NCBI RefSeq assembly: GCF_001887595.1
Contig: NZ_CP017480.1
Location: 2,880,001 to 2,944,000 of the forward strand
Source of the DNA: Luteibacter rhizovicinus DSM 16549
GTDB taxonomy: Bacteria > Pseudomonadota > Gammaproteobacteria > Xanthomonadales > Rhodanobacteraceae
Length of the DNA: 64,000 nucleotides
Reading direction: 5' to 3'
A program made the position numbers and the translations under genes. Below the pieces are notes generated by a model, which was not told the origin of the DNA, did not search any database, and worked only from the letters and a program-made list of their open reading frames with translations. How positions within the stretch are numbered: position 1 is the stretch's first letter; the number at the start of each line of letters is the position of its first letter. Positions 8,304 to 16,384 of the stretch are shown in pieces.

Positions 8304-8831
8304 ATGCAGCGTTTGCAGTGCTCTACCTACATCCTGACGTCTTTGTTGGCTCTCACCGGTTGCAGTTACGATGATGCCGCCTTTAGGCCTGATAGCGAAC
8401 CTCGTGCTACTCGATTGAATGCGGCATATAAGTCGTTAATCATTGGAAAGACAACCCGGGGCGAAGCGGAGCAAGCCCTGGGTCGTCCCTATTGCACGAG
8501 AAATCTCCGCGACGGTGATGTCGAACTCCGTTGGGGTGGCCCGATGACGCGGGTCAGAAGAGTGCACTTTCTGGGTATCGAGACAAGACGATACGTGGCT
8601 CACAACTCCTGGGCTTTTGCCTTGATCCTGCAGCATGATGTCGTTGTGCAAAAGAAGGACGTCGTTGTGAATGGGATCGATGGTTCCGAGCCGTGTGTGG
8701 AGACGTGTCCAGAATGCTTTGCGACCGCGTTGCTACCGTTGACGCATGGTGGCCGCGCTCAGGCTTCGTCATTAAATCGCGGCATCGCCAGGGGCTCAAA
8801 CACCTTTGATGAGATGGATGGCCATGACTAG
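8304..8831 (+). CDS. Hypothetical lipoprotein with BamE/SmpA-like motif
   Basis: 175-residue predicted lipoprotein. A type II signal peptide ends in the lipobox LTGC, with Cys20 as the lipidated residue. The segment IIGKTTRGEAEQALGRP resembles the conserved turn-helix of the BamE/SmpA/OmlA fold, found in many small outer-membrane lipoproteins. After about residue 130 the sequence is Cys-rich and low in regularity, and its last codons overlap the next gene. The function is unknown; it need not be part of the BAM complex, since the true bamE usually sits elsewhere. Base composition is lower in GC than the flanking housekeeping genes. Confidence 0.6.
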   Translation: MQRLQCSTYILTSLLALTGCSYDDAAFRPDSEPRATRLNAAYKSLIIGKTTRGEAEQALGRPYCTRNLRDGDVELRWGGPMTRVRRVHFLGIETRRYVAHNSWAFALILQHDVVVQKKDVVVNGIDGSEPCVETCPECFATALLPLTHGGRAQASSLNRGIARGSNTFDEMDGHD

Positions 8832-9294
8832 GGACCGAGGCGGTAAGCCTCCGTTCCTGAGCAAGGCTTTCCTCGCCGCGGCTTTTGTCGTGGCGTGCCT
8901 TTCATGTGCCTGGTTCGGTTTCTGGTTCGGCTTCAGCGAAATGTTCTTCATTCACGTCGACGGACGATATACCAGTGATGCGGCTGAGTTGGTCTCTCAG
9001 AAGCGCATCTTGCGCTGCCTGGAGGAGGACCCAAAGAGGGCCGCGGATCGCTTAAGGGAGATACTGACAATTCAGCGTCAGATACTCGCACTGGAACCTC
9101 AGCCTGTCGGGCAACTCGATCGGCTACAGGTCATCGTGGATCCGCGGGCTCTGTGGCTCATGATGCAGCAGCGGCAGGCCATCGCTGAAACCCGCGTCAG
9201 AATGACTGCGCTTGCATTGGACGATTCGCGGCCTGCCAGTTGCGGCGGCAGGGCAGCTGAGGAGAGGCGAGATGTGCACGAGCGTGATATCTGA
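8809..9294 (+). CDS. Hypothetical single-pass membrane protein
   Basis: About 161 residues with one N-terminal hydrophobic segment (FLAAAFVVACLSCAWFGFWFGF) and a largely helical polar C-terminal region (SQKRILRCLEEDPKRAADRL). Several ATG codons lie close together (8809, 8818, 8824) and the true start is uncertain; all overlap the 3' end of the preceding lipoprotein gene, suggesting translational coupling. No family was recognised. It probably belongs to the same accessory block of orphan envelope genes. Confidence 0.5.
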   Translation: MRWMAMTRDRGGKPPFLSKAFLAAAFVVACLSCAWFGFWFGFSEMFFIHVDGRYTSDAAELVSQKRILRCLEEDPKRAADRLREILTIQRQILALEPQPVGQLDRLQVIVDPRALWLMMQQRQAIAETRVRMTALALDDSRPASCGGRAAEERRDVHERDI

Positions 9295-9461
9295 GCTCGC
9301 TGGTCAAGAGAAGTGATCTATTTGTCGGCGAGTTAAACGACTATCTTGATCGAATGGGTGCTCTACATGATTGCGTAAGGGGCGGCGTGTACGGTTGACG
9401 GCGGATAGGCTTGCGGCGAGGATACGCTGCGGCCGGCAGCCGCTTCAGGGGATCAAGGGAA

Positions 9462-10001
9462 ATGATTGTCCTGTTTCACGCACTGTTGGCGGTTTCCACG
9501 CAGGCCGCTGTCCCGCCGCGGGATTCGCGTCCCGTTCCTCACGATGCACCGGCGATGCCCTATGTCGCCCAGAACGCCTGCACGTTCGAGTGTTGCCAGT
9601 ACGGGCCCTGGCGGGCGACCGGGGTGTCTATCGCGCTGGCGTCCGCCGCTCTTGGCGCGAAACCCGTCTTCACAGTGAAACCTGGTGACCAAGTCGTCGC
9701 CCGTCGTGGCATCGTCATCACCAGCAAGCCTGGCGTGACACGGGTGGTCCAGGCCGTCAGCCTCGGCTACCGCGATGGCGATAAGACGCCCCGGCTCGCG
9801 TTGAAACCAGGTGATGCGCTGCTCACCCTTTATCCGATGGGCGAGGCCTACGATCGCTTCTGGCACGGGGGAGAATTCTATGATGACCAGATCGATATGC
9901 CGGAGGACAGCTACGGCAAACCTCCCTTCTCTGGCGTCCTCAAGGTTGAGTCCCGGCCGATCTTCGTTTGGTGGGTTGAGGTCAGCAATGCGCAAGGTTA
10001 G
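9462..10001 (+). CDS. Hypothetical secreted protein
   Basis: 179-residue protein with an N-terminal signal-like segment (MIVLFHALLAVSTQAA) followed by a Cys-containing region (NACTFECCQYGPW) and a beta-rich part with repeated PGD turns (FTVKPGDQVVARRG, ALKPGDALLTLYPMG). The start at 9462 has AGGGG 11 nt upstream; the frame extends to 9411 but that would bury the signal peptide. The motif pattern suggests a periplasmic beta-barrel or SH3-like module. I do not recognise the family. It lies just upstream of the broken toxin-like gene. Confidence 0.55.
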   Translation: MIVLFHALLAVSTQAAVPPRDSRPVPHDAPAMPYVAQNACTFECCQYGPWRATGVSIALASAALGAKPVFTVKPGDQVVARRGIVITSKPGVTRVVQAVSLGYRDGDKTPRLALKPGDALLTLYPMGEAYDRFWHGGEFYDDQIDMPEDSYGKPPFSGVLKVESRPIFVWWVEVSNAQG

Positions 10002-10092
10002 TCGGGTGGATGGCGAATCCCAGGGCATTCGACGGGATGGATAGTTGTGCCTAGAGGACTCCCGGGGACTGGTGATATGTCCGCCAAAAAAC

Positions 10093-10474
10093 ATGGTTAG
10101 GGAAACGGATCGATCGCGCGATCCCGCCGCCTCGGCGCCGCCCGATGAGGCCGATATATCCGGACCTCCCGGCGAAGCATTCCGATATGGCCTGTTCTAC
10201 GAGTTGGTGCGGAACGGGGGGGGCTTGGGACTTTAAGCAGCAAGGCTCGCAGTACGAAGACTACGGAAACTTTCATTACGGGGTCGTGGGCTCTGCTGAA
10301 GGGAGTCCACCTGACGTTCTCTCGAGAGCTGCCGGCTGGGCTCAAACGCGTTCTGGTAACTATGACCCCTCCAACGGTACGCCACTTGGGGATCCGCCCT
10401 ACGGAGATGATCCTAAGGACCAGGATCAGATTGCCAAGGGAATCTGGCGGTACGAGCATTGTTATGGCAAGTAA
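10093..10474 (+). pseudogene. Toxin-44-like (polymorphic toxin) gene with +1 G frameshift
   Basis: Two overlapping frames together encode one protein. Frame A (from about ATG 10093) reads FRYGLFYELVRNGGG and then stops. Frame B continues as AWDFKQQGSQYEDYGNFHYG, GWAQTRSG, GDPPYGDDPKDQ to the stop at 10474. The switch falls on a run of eight G at 10216-10223; seven G would join the frames as VRNGGAWDFKQQ. The pattern FY..VRNGG.WD.KQ, NF.YG, AG.AQ, GDDP.DQ is what I recall from the polymorphic toxin type 44 domain. The N-terminus is too short for a full RHS or contact-dependent carrier, so this may be an orphan toxin tip. A sequencing error in the homopolymer or phase variation are alternatives to true inactivation. 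Confidence 0.65.
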
Positions 10475-10528
10475 GGCGCGCTGCAGGCGAACGATGTCCA
10501 GGCAGTCTTCGACAGGGTCTCTCCGAGA

Positions 10529-10969
10529 ATGAATACCTTAAAAACTGCAGCCCTTCTCGCACTATCTTGCCTCTTCGGAGGGTGCTCAAGCGGAGCTGAA
10601 GAAGTTGTCCGAGCTCCGTCGCCCGGGAATGTTGTGGATGCATTGGTGGTCGAGTCGAGTGGGGGCGCGACGACTTCTTTTCTGTATGAAATTTGCGTCG
10701 TTGCCCACGAGATGAGGTGTGCCAGGGCGGATGTGGTTGCGGATCTATATGGGGCGACTCGAAGTGATCGAGCTTACGGTGTAAATGTGCGTTGGGTTGA
10801 CCCTCAGCATTTAGTCATCGAGTACAAGAATGCCAAGCGTTCCACGCTGATAAGGCCAACGGTCAATGTCGGATCTGAGACGATTTCCATATCCTTGGCC
10901 GCTGGCGTGATGGACGCGTCAGCTCCAGATGGCGGGATGGCATATAACAAGCGCAAGCCTTCGAACTGA
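10529..10969 (+). CDS. Hypothetical lipoprotein, possible immunity partner
   Basis: 146-residue predicted lipoprotein with lipobox FGGC (Cys19). The mature part includes VVDALVVESSGGATTSF, a Cys-flanked segment (ICVVAHEMRC) and YGATRSDRAYGVNVRWVDPQHLVIEY, a pattern seen in a common family of small uncharacterised bacterial envelope proteins. It starts 54 nt after the toxin-44-like frame. An envelope-anchored immunity role is possible from position alone but nothing in the sequence proves it. Confidence 0.6.
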   Translation: MNTLKTAALLALSCLFGGCSSGAEEVVRAPSPGNVVDALVVESSGGATTSFLYEICVVAHEMRCARADVVADLYGATRSDRAYGVNVRWVDPQHLVIEYKNAKRSTLIRPTVNVGSETISISLAAGVMDASAPDGGMAYNKRKPSN

Positions 10970-11066
10970 TATGCATTGGTCCGACAGGGAGTGGCTCAGA
11001 AGTTATGGTGGTGCCACTTGGTGGTGGCCACCGCGAATCGGCGTGATGTCCTGTGTGCCGGATTCT

Positions 11067-11819
11067 TCAATCCAGTAGCAACGCGAGCTGTCGCCCCGGA
11101 TTTCCCAGAAATGCCTTCATCACCAAGAAGTGCTCCGTGTCCTCGTAGGCCGTCCTGACTAGGCCCGTTTCATCGATCTGGTAGAGATCCGCATCTGGAT
11201 AAGCCATCAAAATCGGCGAATGCGTGGCGATGATGAACTGCGAATTCAGTCCAACGAGTTGATGGATTCGCGACAGCATCGCGAGTTGTCTTGACGGCGA
11301 AAGGGCTGCCTCAGGCTCGTCGAGAATATAGAGCCCGTTCCCACCAAATCGCTTCATGATCAGCGCGAAGAACGACTCTCCGTGCGACTGCTCGTGAAGC
11401 GACTTGTAGCCGTAGGAGTTGATGATGGGCGGGCCACCGGGCCCCTTGTCGAGTTCCTCAATCTCCGTAGCTACATTGAAAAAGCTCTCGGCCCGAAGGA
11501 AAAACCCATCTTTTGCCCGCTTCACGCTCTTAGCCAGCGTCAGAAACGCGTGCAGCTCCGAATGCGACCGCCGCGTCCCGAAGTTGAAGTTCTTCGTCCC
11601 GCCTTCGGGGTTGAAACCCCAGGAGGTGGCGATACCTTCTAGTAGCGTCGATTTCCCGCTGCCGTTCTCGCCGACAATGAAGGTGACCTTCGGGTGGAGC
11701 CTCAGCGTGCCCAGTTCTTTCACGGCGGGCAGAGAGAAGGGGTAGGTGTCGAAGGATGGGACGCGTTCTCGGCGTAGCTTTACGTCCAAGAGGTAGTGTT
11801 CTGCGTCTAGTGAACTCAT
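11067..11819 (-). CDS. Standalone AAA family ATPase (SMC/ABC-type)
   Basis: 250-residue ABC/SMC-type ATPase without other domains. Walker A is VGENGSGKST, the signature-like region is YKSLHEQSHGESFF, Walker B is LYILDEPEAALSP, and the H-loop is IIATHSP. This matches a widespread family of single-domain AAA ATPases resembling the nucleotide-binding half of RecF/OLD proteins. ATG 11819 has AGGAAG at 7 nt; upstream in-frame codons are translated REP repeat and are not part of the gene. No nuclease or partner gene is adjacent, so a role in defence or repair cannot be assigned. Confidence 0.82.
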   Translation of the reverse strand: MSSLDAEHYLLDVKLRRERVPSFDTYPFSLPAVKELGTLRLHPKVTFIVGENGSGKSTLLEGIATSWGFNPEGGTKNFNFGTRRSHSELHAFLTLAKSVKRAKDGFFLRAESFFNVATEIEELDKGPGGPPIINSYGYKSLHEQSHGESFFALIMKRFGGNGLYILDEPEAALSPSRQLAMLSRIHQLVGLNSQFIIATHSPILMAYPDADLYQIDETGLVRTAYEDTEHFLVMKAFLGNPGRQLALLLD

Positions 11820-11846
11820 ATGGTGGCTTCCTTGTGGCCAGCGCCC

Positions 11847-11870
11847 TTCGCCGATGAATCGGCTCCTACA
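11847..11870 (-). repeat. REP-like half element (class 1)
   Basis: Inverted copy of the class 1 palindrome (core CCGATGAATCGG) followed by CTCCTACA. It lies between the divergent ATPase gene and the following membrane protein genes. The flank AGCGCCC before it resembles the right half of the 82-bp composite element. Confidence 0.85.
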
Positions 11871-11979
11871 TAGAGCGCATTGCTCCATACTGGCGGGTCT
11901 TTGTCTCAGAATTGGTGATTGGATTCAACGCGATGGCGATATAATGCGCTATAAGCAGGCCTACGACAGGGAAGTGACC

Positions 11980-12507
11980 ATGACGGACAGAGAGCGTGTG
12001 GTGTATCGCTTGCTTATCGGTGTCGTCGTTTTGACGAGCGTCGTTGCAGGATTGGCAACTTTTTTCGCCTCTTCCTACGAGTCGGTATGGGACCGCCTCA
12101 ACGCGATCGTGGACAGCGTTCCCATGATTCCCGCGCGCTATTGGGCTAGCGGCTCGGATTTTCCCGATCTCTCCGCGATTTATTTCTTCTGGTCCTGGCC
12201 GGTCTTCCCGGCGTCAGGTGCCGCACTGGCCGTTCGCTTCTGGACCCCTAACGACATGTCGTGGGCGGGACGTGTCAACTCCGAGCTCAAGCTTGTGCTC
12301 GGTTGCCTCGTCATGCTGGCCACTGGACTCAGCATACTTTGGTCTCTGGACGGCGCAGAGGTTATGGGCGTGCCGATCGGCGCGCGACTGGCCGATCTCT
12401 TGATGGTTGGCTGGGCCCCGTTTGCGATGGGTGGTTGTCTGACGGGACTCGGGGTATTAGGGTTTCGACGGTTGCTTGGTCCGAGCACATCTACGCGTGG
12501 TTATTGA
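11980..12507 (+). CDS. Hypothetical membrane protein
   Basis: 175-residue protein with hydrophobic segments near residues 9-30, 57-80, 97-118 and 134-160, hence probably four transmembrane helices. ATG 11980 is chosen because AGGGAAG lies just upstream; the frame is open further upstream but runs into REP sequence. It is followed after 3 nt by another membrane protein gene, so the two are likely co-transcribed. No family was recognised. Confidence 0.6.
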   Translation: MTDRERVVYRLLIGVVVLTSVVAGLATFFASSYESVWDRLNAIVDSVPMIPARYWASGSDFPDLSAIYFFWSWPVFPASGAALAVRFWTPNDMSWAGRVNSELKLVLGCLVMLATGLSILWSLDGAEVMGVPIGARLADLLMVGWAPFAMGGCLTGLGVLGFRRLLGPSTSTRGY

Positions 12508-12510
12508 AGC

Positions 12511-13005
12511 ATGCTGAGAACCATTCTTTTCTCAATTCTGGCTGGTCTCGTATCCGCAGCCGTCTGCGCAGTCTCGGCGAGGTTCAGGCCGCCTCGCATG
12601 AAAGAACATTCCGAGTTTCGTTTCTTGACCGGTAGTAGGGCACTTATGTGGATCATCACGTCCGCCGCCCTCGTGGGTCTTACGGCCGCGATGTCGGCTG
12701 ACAGGTGCCTACCGGTAACGACGTCAAGCTTGCTGTTCGCCGCATGCGCGGCGAGTTTTGGATTTGCCGGCTGCGTGTGGACGGACAGATTTGCCCTCAA
12801 GTTCTTCGACGACCACTTGACCTATGGCGCTTTCAGGACGGCGAGGCTCGACTACAGGGACATCGTTTCCTTCAGGCTGCGTCGTGGGGGTAGGGGTGGA
12901 CCCCGCCTGTACATCAAGACAGCGAGGAAAACGATTTCCATTTCTGTGGATTCGCTTGGAGAGGCGACGGAGGTTCTGAAGGGCAAGTTGGGGGCTGGTC
13001 GCTAG
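12511..13005 (+). CDS. Hypothetical membrane protein with PH-like C-terminal strand pattern
   Basis: 164-residue protein with three hydrophobic segments (about residues 4-23, 44-62 and 72-88). A C-terminal beta-rich domain (LKFFDDHLTYGAFRTARLDYRDI ... ISISVDSLGEATEVLKGKL) resembles the bacterial PH-like domains found in small membrane proteins. It starts 3 nt after the preceding gene, consistent with an operon. Function unknown. Confidence 0.6.
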   Translation: MLRTILFSILAGLVSAAVCAVSARFRPPRMKEHSEFRFLTGSRALMWIITSAALVGLTAAMSADRCLPVTTSSLLFAACAASFGFAGCVWTDRFALKFFDDHLTYGAFRTARLDYRDIVSFRLRRGGRGGPRLYIKTARKTISISVDSLGEATEVLKGKLGAGR

Positions 13006-13011
13006 CACCCT

Positions 13012-13035
13012 TTCGCCGATGAATCGGCTCCTACA
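13012..13035 (-). repeat. REP-like half element (class 1)
   Basis: Inverted class 1 palindrome (CGCCGATGAATCGGCTCC) right after the stop of the preceding gene, with AGCACCC flank matching the right half of the 82-bp composite. Confidence 0.85.
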
Positions 13036-13070
13036 CGGAGCGCGTTACGCCGTGTTGGTGGCGCTGAGGC

Positions 13071-14096
13071 TTAGAACCACTTGTTGCGCTTCAGGGCGAT
13101 GAAGATGATGCCAACGACGCACGCCACCAGGCAGGTGATGGCTGGATAAGCCCAGGGTTGCTGCAACTCCGGCATGTGCGCGAAGTTCATGCCGTACCAG
13201 CTCGTGATCAAGGTAGGCGCCGCCAACATAGCCGCCCAACCGGCCAGCTTCTTCATCACCTCGTTCTGTCCAAAGGTAACGAGCGCCAGGTTCACACTGA
13301 TTGCCGCGCCAAGCATCTCCCGCATCGCGGAAATCGATTCGTTCACACGAAACACGTGATCGTAGATATCGCGGAAATACGCCCGCAGCTCATCGTGAAT
13401 CAAATGCGGATGCAGCCGCGTCAGCTGCGCCACGATGTCCTGCAACGGCACGACAGCCAGACGCAAGGTCATCAGCTCACGCTGCATGTCGTACAGCCGC
13501 TTGATGGTCATGCGGTTGTACGTCTCGGCGAAGATATCGTTCTCCAGCTCGTGCAGCTCCTGCCGGAAGTCGCGCACGATCGGCAGGAAGTTGTCGACGA
13601 TGAAGTCGAGCACGGCGTACAGCGCGTAGCTCGGGCCCATGCCGAGCAACTCGGGTGATTGCTCGCAGGTGCGGCGTGCCGGCGCATACGACAGCGAGGC
13701 GCCGTGGCGCACGGTCACGAAGTAGCGCTGGCCGACGAAGATCTGCGTTTCACCGAAGGCGATGTTGCCGCCGACGAGCTGGGCGGTCTGAGCGACGATG
13801 AAGAGCGAGTCGCCGTAGGTTTCGATCTTGGTGCGCTGGTGGGCGAGCTGGGCGTCCTCGATGGCAAGGTCGTGCAGGTTGAATTCTTCCTGCAGCTTCA
13901 GCAGCAGCGCTTCGTCGGGCTCGTGCAGGCCGACCCAGACGAAGGTGTCGGGCTCCTTGAGCACGTCGCTGATCGCGTCGATGGAGATGTCGCCGATGCG
14001 GCAGCCGTCGTTACGGTAGGCGACGCAGTTGACGACCATGCCGCCGTTGGAAACGGGCGGAGCGACGGGTTCGGGAAGAATCGAGACAGATGCCAT
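13071..14096 (-). CDS. corA: CorA-family Mg2+/Co2+ transporter
   Basis: 341-residue CorA-type channel. A large soluble N-terminal funnel domain is followed by two C-terminal transmembrane helices with the signature Y-G-M-N-F between them (selectivity loop) and a basic C-terminus (KRNKWF). CorA forms a pentameric Mg2+ channel in the inner membrane. The gene ends the minus-strand run that also contains the CorC-like gene. The start is uncertain because no Shine-Dalgarno sequence is clear; Met20 (14039) is an alternative start. Confidence 0.93.
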   Translation of the reverse strand: MASVSILPEPVAPPVSNGGMVVNCVAYRNDGCRIGDISIDAISDVLKEPDTFVWVGLHEPDEALLLKLQEEFNLHDLAIEDAQLAHQRTKIETYGDSLFIVAQTAQLVGGNIAFGETQIFVGQRYFVTVRHGASLSYAPARRTCEQSPELLGMGPSYALYAVLDFIVDNFLPIVRDFRQELHELENDIFAETYNRMTIKRLYDMQRELMTLRLAVVPLQDIVAQLTRLHPHLIHDELRAYFRDIYDHVFRVNESISAMREMLGAAISVNLALVTFGQNEVMKKLAGWAAMLAAPTLITSWYGMNFAHMPELQQPWAYPAITCLVACVVGIIFIALKRNKWF

Positions 14097-14150
14097 GGCG
14101 GCATGATGCCGCCCCTCATGTGACGGGGCAATCTCAGCGACGAAGAACGC

Positions 14151-15359
14151 TCAGTCGTGCTTCCGGCAAAAACTTGCGAATAGCGCCGCCCAGCACGGCA
14201 GGGCGAGCAGCAGCCACGGCATGTTGCGCTGCGGGAAGTCCGGCCACAGGTGCAGCAGCAGGCCGATCACGCACGCTGCAAACGACATGGCGGCGACGCG
14301 GGGCGCCATCCGCCCCATCGGACGACCCGCACGGCGCAGGTGCCAGATACCTGGGATAAGTAGGAACGCGAACGGCTGATAAGCCAGCAGGTTGAAGTTG
14401 CCCCAGGCGGATCGATGCAGGGTGAGCGTCCACAGCCCAAGCATGAACAGGCCGGCCAGTCCGGCGAACACGGCGAACAGGGTGGCGGCGGCAACGAAGA
14501 CGCCGCGAGCAACGCGGTGCCGGGTGAAAGCGGGCAGGGCAAGCGGAATCGCCCAGAGCAGGCCGGCGATCAGTAGCGGCCAGCGCAAGTCGGGTGCCTG
14601 CTCCGGCGGCGGATCGAGCTTGTTCTGCGCCAGCGTGTCTTCCTGGTCGACCAGCGGCCGCGCATCGGCGCCGTCACCGATGCGGACGTGACGGAGCTCG
14701 TCTTCGAGCACCATCGGCAGAAAGGCTTCCTTCCAGGCCGTCATTGGTTGGTCGGCATAGGGGCCGAGGCCGAGATCCATGCCCAGCATCAGCCAGGCCT
14801 GGTTGCTCATCAGGCGCGCCGTCTGCTCGCGGAAGGTCATGCCACCGGGTCGCTCACGCAACTGGCGGCTGAGCGCGCCACCGAGGGCGCCGTCGAGCGC
14901 ATCGCGTACGCGCGTGGTGCAGTTGTCGGCGTAGTAGTCGTAGTTGTAGCCGGCGTTGGCGGGTTGCACGTTCCACAGCAGGAAACGGCGCAGGCTGTCT
15001 TTCTGGTCGTTGTCCAGCGCCAGACGCTGGCGGCGCACGTAGCGACCTTCGCCCGAGTAAAACTCCACATCGGACTGCGTGGTCTCGGCGTCCATGCGGT
15101 AAGCCATGATGCCGCGGGCGAAATTGAGGATGAAGCCCTTCTGGTCGAAGTCGAACACGCCGTAATTGAACGCGATGGCTTCGCCGCTCACGGTGTCGCG
15201 AACTTCCAGCGCATCGTGGCCGAAACGCTCCCAGTAGATGTCGCCGGGCCCGTACGTCATCAGTGAGATTTCGAGGTTGGCCGCCGGGGCATCGACGATG
15301 CCCGCGTGGGCTGCCGGAACGAAACACAGGGCGATCAACAGGAACAGGGCGTAGCGCAT
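14151..15359 (-). CDS. DUF4105 (Lnb N-terminal periplasmic domain) membrane protein
   Basis: 402 residues. A cleavable-looking signal peptide (residues 1-19, AHA|GIV) is followed by a periplasmic domain of about 270 residues with the DUF4105 hallmarks W-E-R-F-G-H-D (His) and Y-Y-A-D-N-C-T-T-R-V-R-D (Cys). Four to five C-terminal transmembrane helices follow (about residues 293-395). The frame extends upstream of 15359 but only this Met gives the signal peptide. The family is related to Lnb, reported as a lipoprotein N-acyltransferase in Bacteroides. It sits directly after corC, where many gammaproteobacteria carry lnt. An enzymatic role in lipoprotein maturation is inference. Confidence 0.85.
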   Translation of the reverse strand: MRYALFLLIALCFVPAAHAGIVDAPAANLEISLMTYGPGDIYWERFGHDALEVRDTVSGEAIAFNYGVFDFDQKGFILNFARGIMAYRMDAETTQSDVEFYSGEGRYVRRQRLALDNDQKDSLRRFLLWNVQPANAGYNYDYYADNCTTRVRDALDGALGGALSRQLRERPGGMTFREQTARLMSNQAWLMLGMDLGLGPYADQPMTAWKEAFLPMVLEDELRHVRIGDGADARPLVDQEDTLAQNKLDPPPEQAPDLRWPLLIAGLLWAIPLALPAFTRHRVARGVFVAAATLFAVFAGLAGLFMLGLWTLTLHRSAWGNFNLLAYQPFAFLLIPGIWHLRRAGRPMGRMAPRVAAMSFAACVIGLLLHLWPDFPQRNMPWLLLALPCWAALFASFCRKHD

Positions 15360-15409
15360 CGTGGGGCGTGGTCCTTGCCCGCAGGCATGGCTTGAAGGGA
15401 AGGCGAACC

Positions 15410-15428
15410 GCCGGCCTTGCGGGCCGGC
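15410..15428 (-). other. Hairpin between corC and DUF4105 genes
   Basis: GCCGGCC / GGCCGGC stem with a 5-nt loop, 7 nt after the corC stop codon, without a T run. It may be an RNA processing or stabilising structure rather than an intrinsic terminator. Confidence 0.45.
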
Positions 15429-15435
15429 GTCGATG

Positions 15436-16305
15436 TCAGGCGCCGTTGCTGGCGCCACCGTGGCCGCTGACGCGGGTGACGTGGAAATGCAGCACGCGAC
15501 GATCATCGGCTTCGGTGACGCGGAAGACGAAGTCGCCCATGGTGATCTCCTCGCCCACGCTCGGCAGGTGGCCGAACTCGGAGGTGATCATGCCGCCGAT
15601 GGTGTCGAACTCTTCGTCGGAAAAGTGCGCACCGGCCACCTCGTTGAAGTCGGCGATGGGGGTGAGCGCACTAACCGCGAACACGCCTTCGTCGAGCTGG
15701 GTGGCGAGGATGGGATCTTCCTCGTCGTCGTGCTCGTCGTCGATCTCGCCGACGATCTGCTCGAGGACGTCCTCGATGGTGATCAGGCCGGCGACGCCAC
15801 CGTATTCATCTACCACCAGGGCCATGTGGTTACGCGTGAGGCGGAACTCCGCCAGCAGCACGTTCAGGCGCATGGACTCGGGGATGAGCACCGCGGGGCG
15901 GAGCAGGGCGCGTACATCGCCACACTCGCTCTGGCCGAAGTACTTCAGCAGATCCTTGGCCAGGAGGATGCCAAGGACTTCGTCCTTGTCCTCGCCGTGC
16001 ACGGGGAAGCGGGAGTGACCGGATTCGACGACGGCGGCCATGATCTCGGCCAGCGGCGCATCGACAGGCAGGCTGACGATCTGGGCCCGGGGGACCATGA
16101 CGTCGTCGACGCTGAGTTCGGTGACTTTGATCGCACCCTCGACCATGGTCAGGGTGTCGTTGGAAAGCAGGCCGTTGGCCTGGGCGGTACGCAGTTCCTC
16201 GATCAGTTCGTCGCGGTTGCGTGGCTCGCCGGAAAACATGTGGCCCAGACGGTCCCACCAGGATCGGTGTGTAGGGCCGTTGGTACTGCCAGGGTCCTCG
16301 TTCAT
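15436..16305 (-). CDS. corC: CorC/HlyC-family protein with CBS pair
   Basis: 289-residue cytosolic CorC (YbeX). It has an N-terminal helical region, a CBS pair at about residues 70-190 (VDDVMVPRAQIVSLP ... GHSRFPVHGEDKDEVLGILLAKDLL), and a C-terminal transporter-associated CorC_HlyC domain (about 205-285, EFDTIGGMITSEFGHLP). CorC homologues affect Mg2+/Co2+ efflux and ribosome function. The order miaB-phoH-ybeY-corC is conserved with E. coli miaB-ybeZ-ybeY-ybeX. A REP composite separates it from ybeY. Confidence 0.93.
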   Translation of the reverse strand: MNEDPGSTNGPTHRSWWDRLGHMFSGEPRNRDELIEELRTAQANGLLSNDTLTMVEGAIKVTELSVDDVMVPRAQIVSLPVDAPLAEIMAAVVESGHSRFPVHGEDKDEVLGILLAKDLLKYFGQSECGDVRALLRPAVLIPESMRLNVLLAEFRLTRNHMALVVDEYGGVAGLITIEDVLEQIVGEIDDEHDDEEDPILATQLDEGVFAVSALTPIADFNEVAGAHFSDEEFDTIGGMITSEFGHLPSVGEEITMGDFVFRVTEADDRRVLHFHVTRVSGHGGASNGA

Positions 16306-16384
16306 TACTCTTTGATATTCGGCCCGAATGGGCGGAATGAGCAGTCTAGCGGAATTTTTGTGACGGTTCAGGCTGGATCGCTTG

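Noticed and set aside
11854..11979. N-terminal extension of the membrane protein gene at 11980 to the ATG at 11854
   Set aside because: The first codons translate a REP repeat (MNRLL...), and a good Shine-Dalgarno sequence precedes ATG 11980.
13036..14200. Mg2+ riboswitch at corA
   Set aside because: The 54 nt upstream of corA are too short and show no M-box-like or mgtA-leader-like structure.
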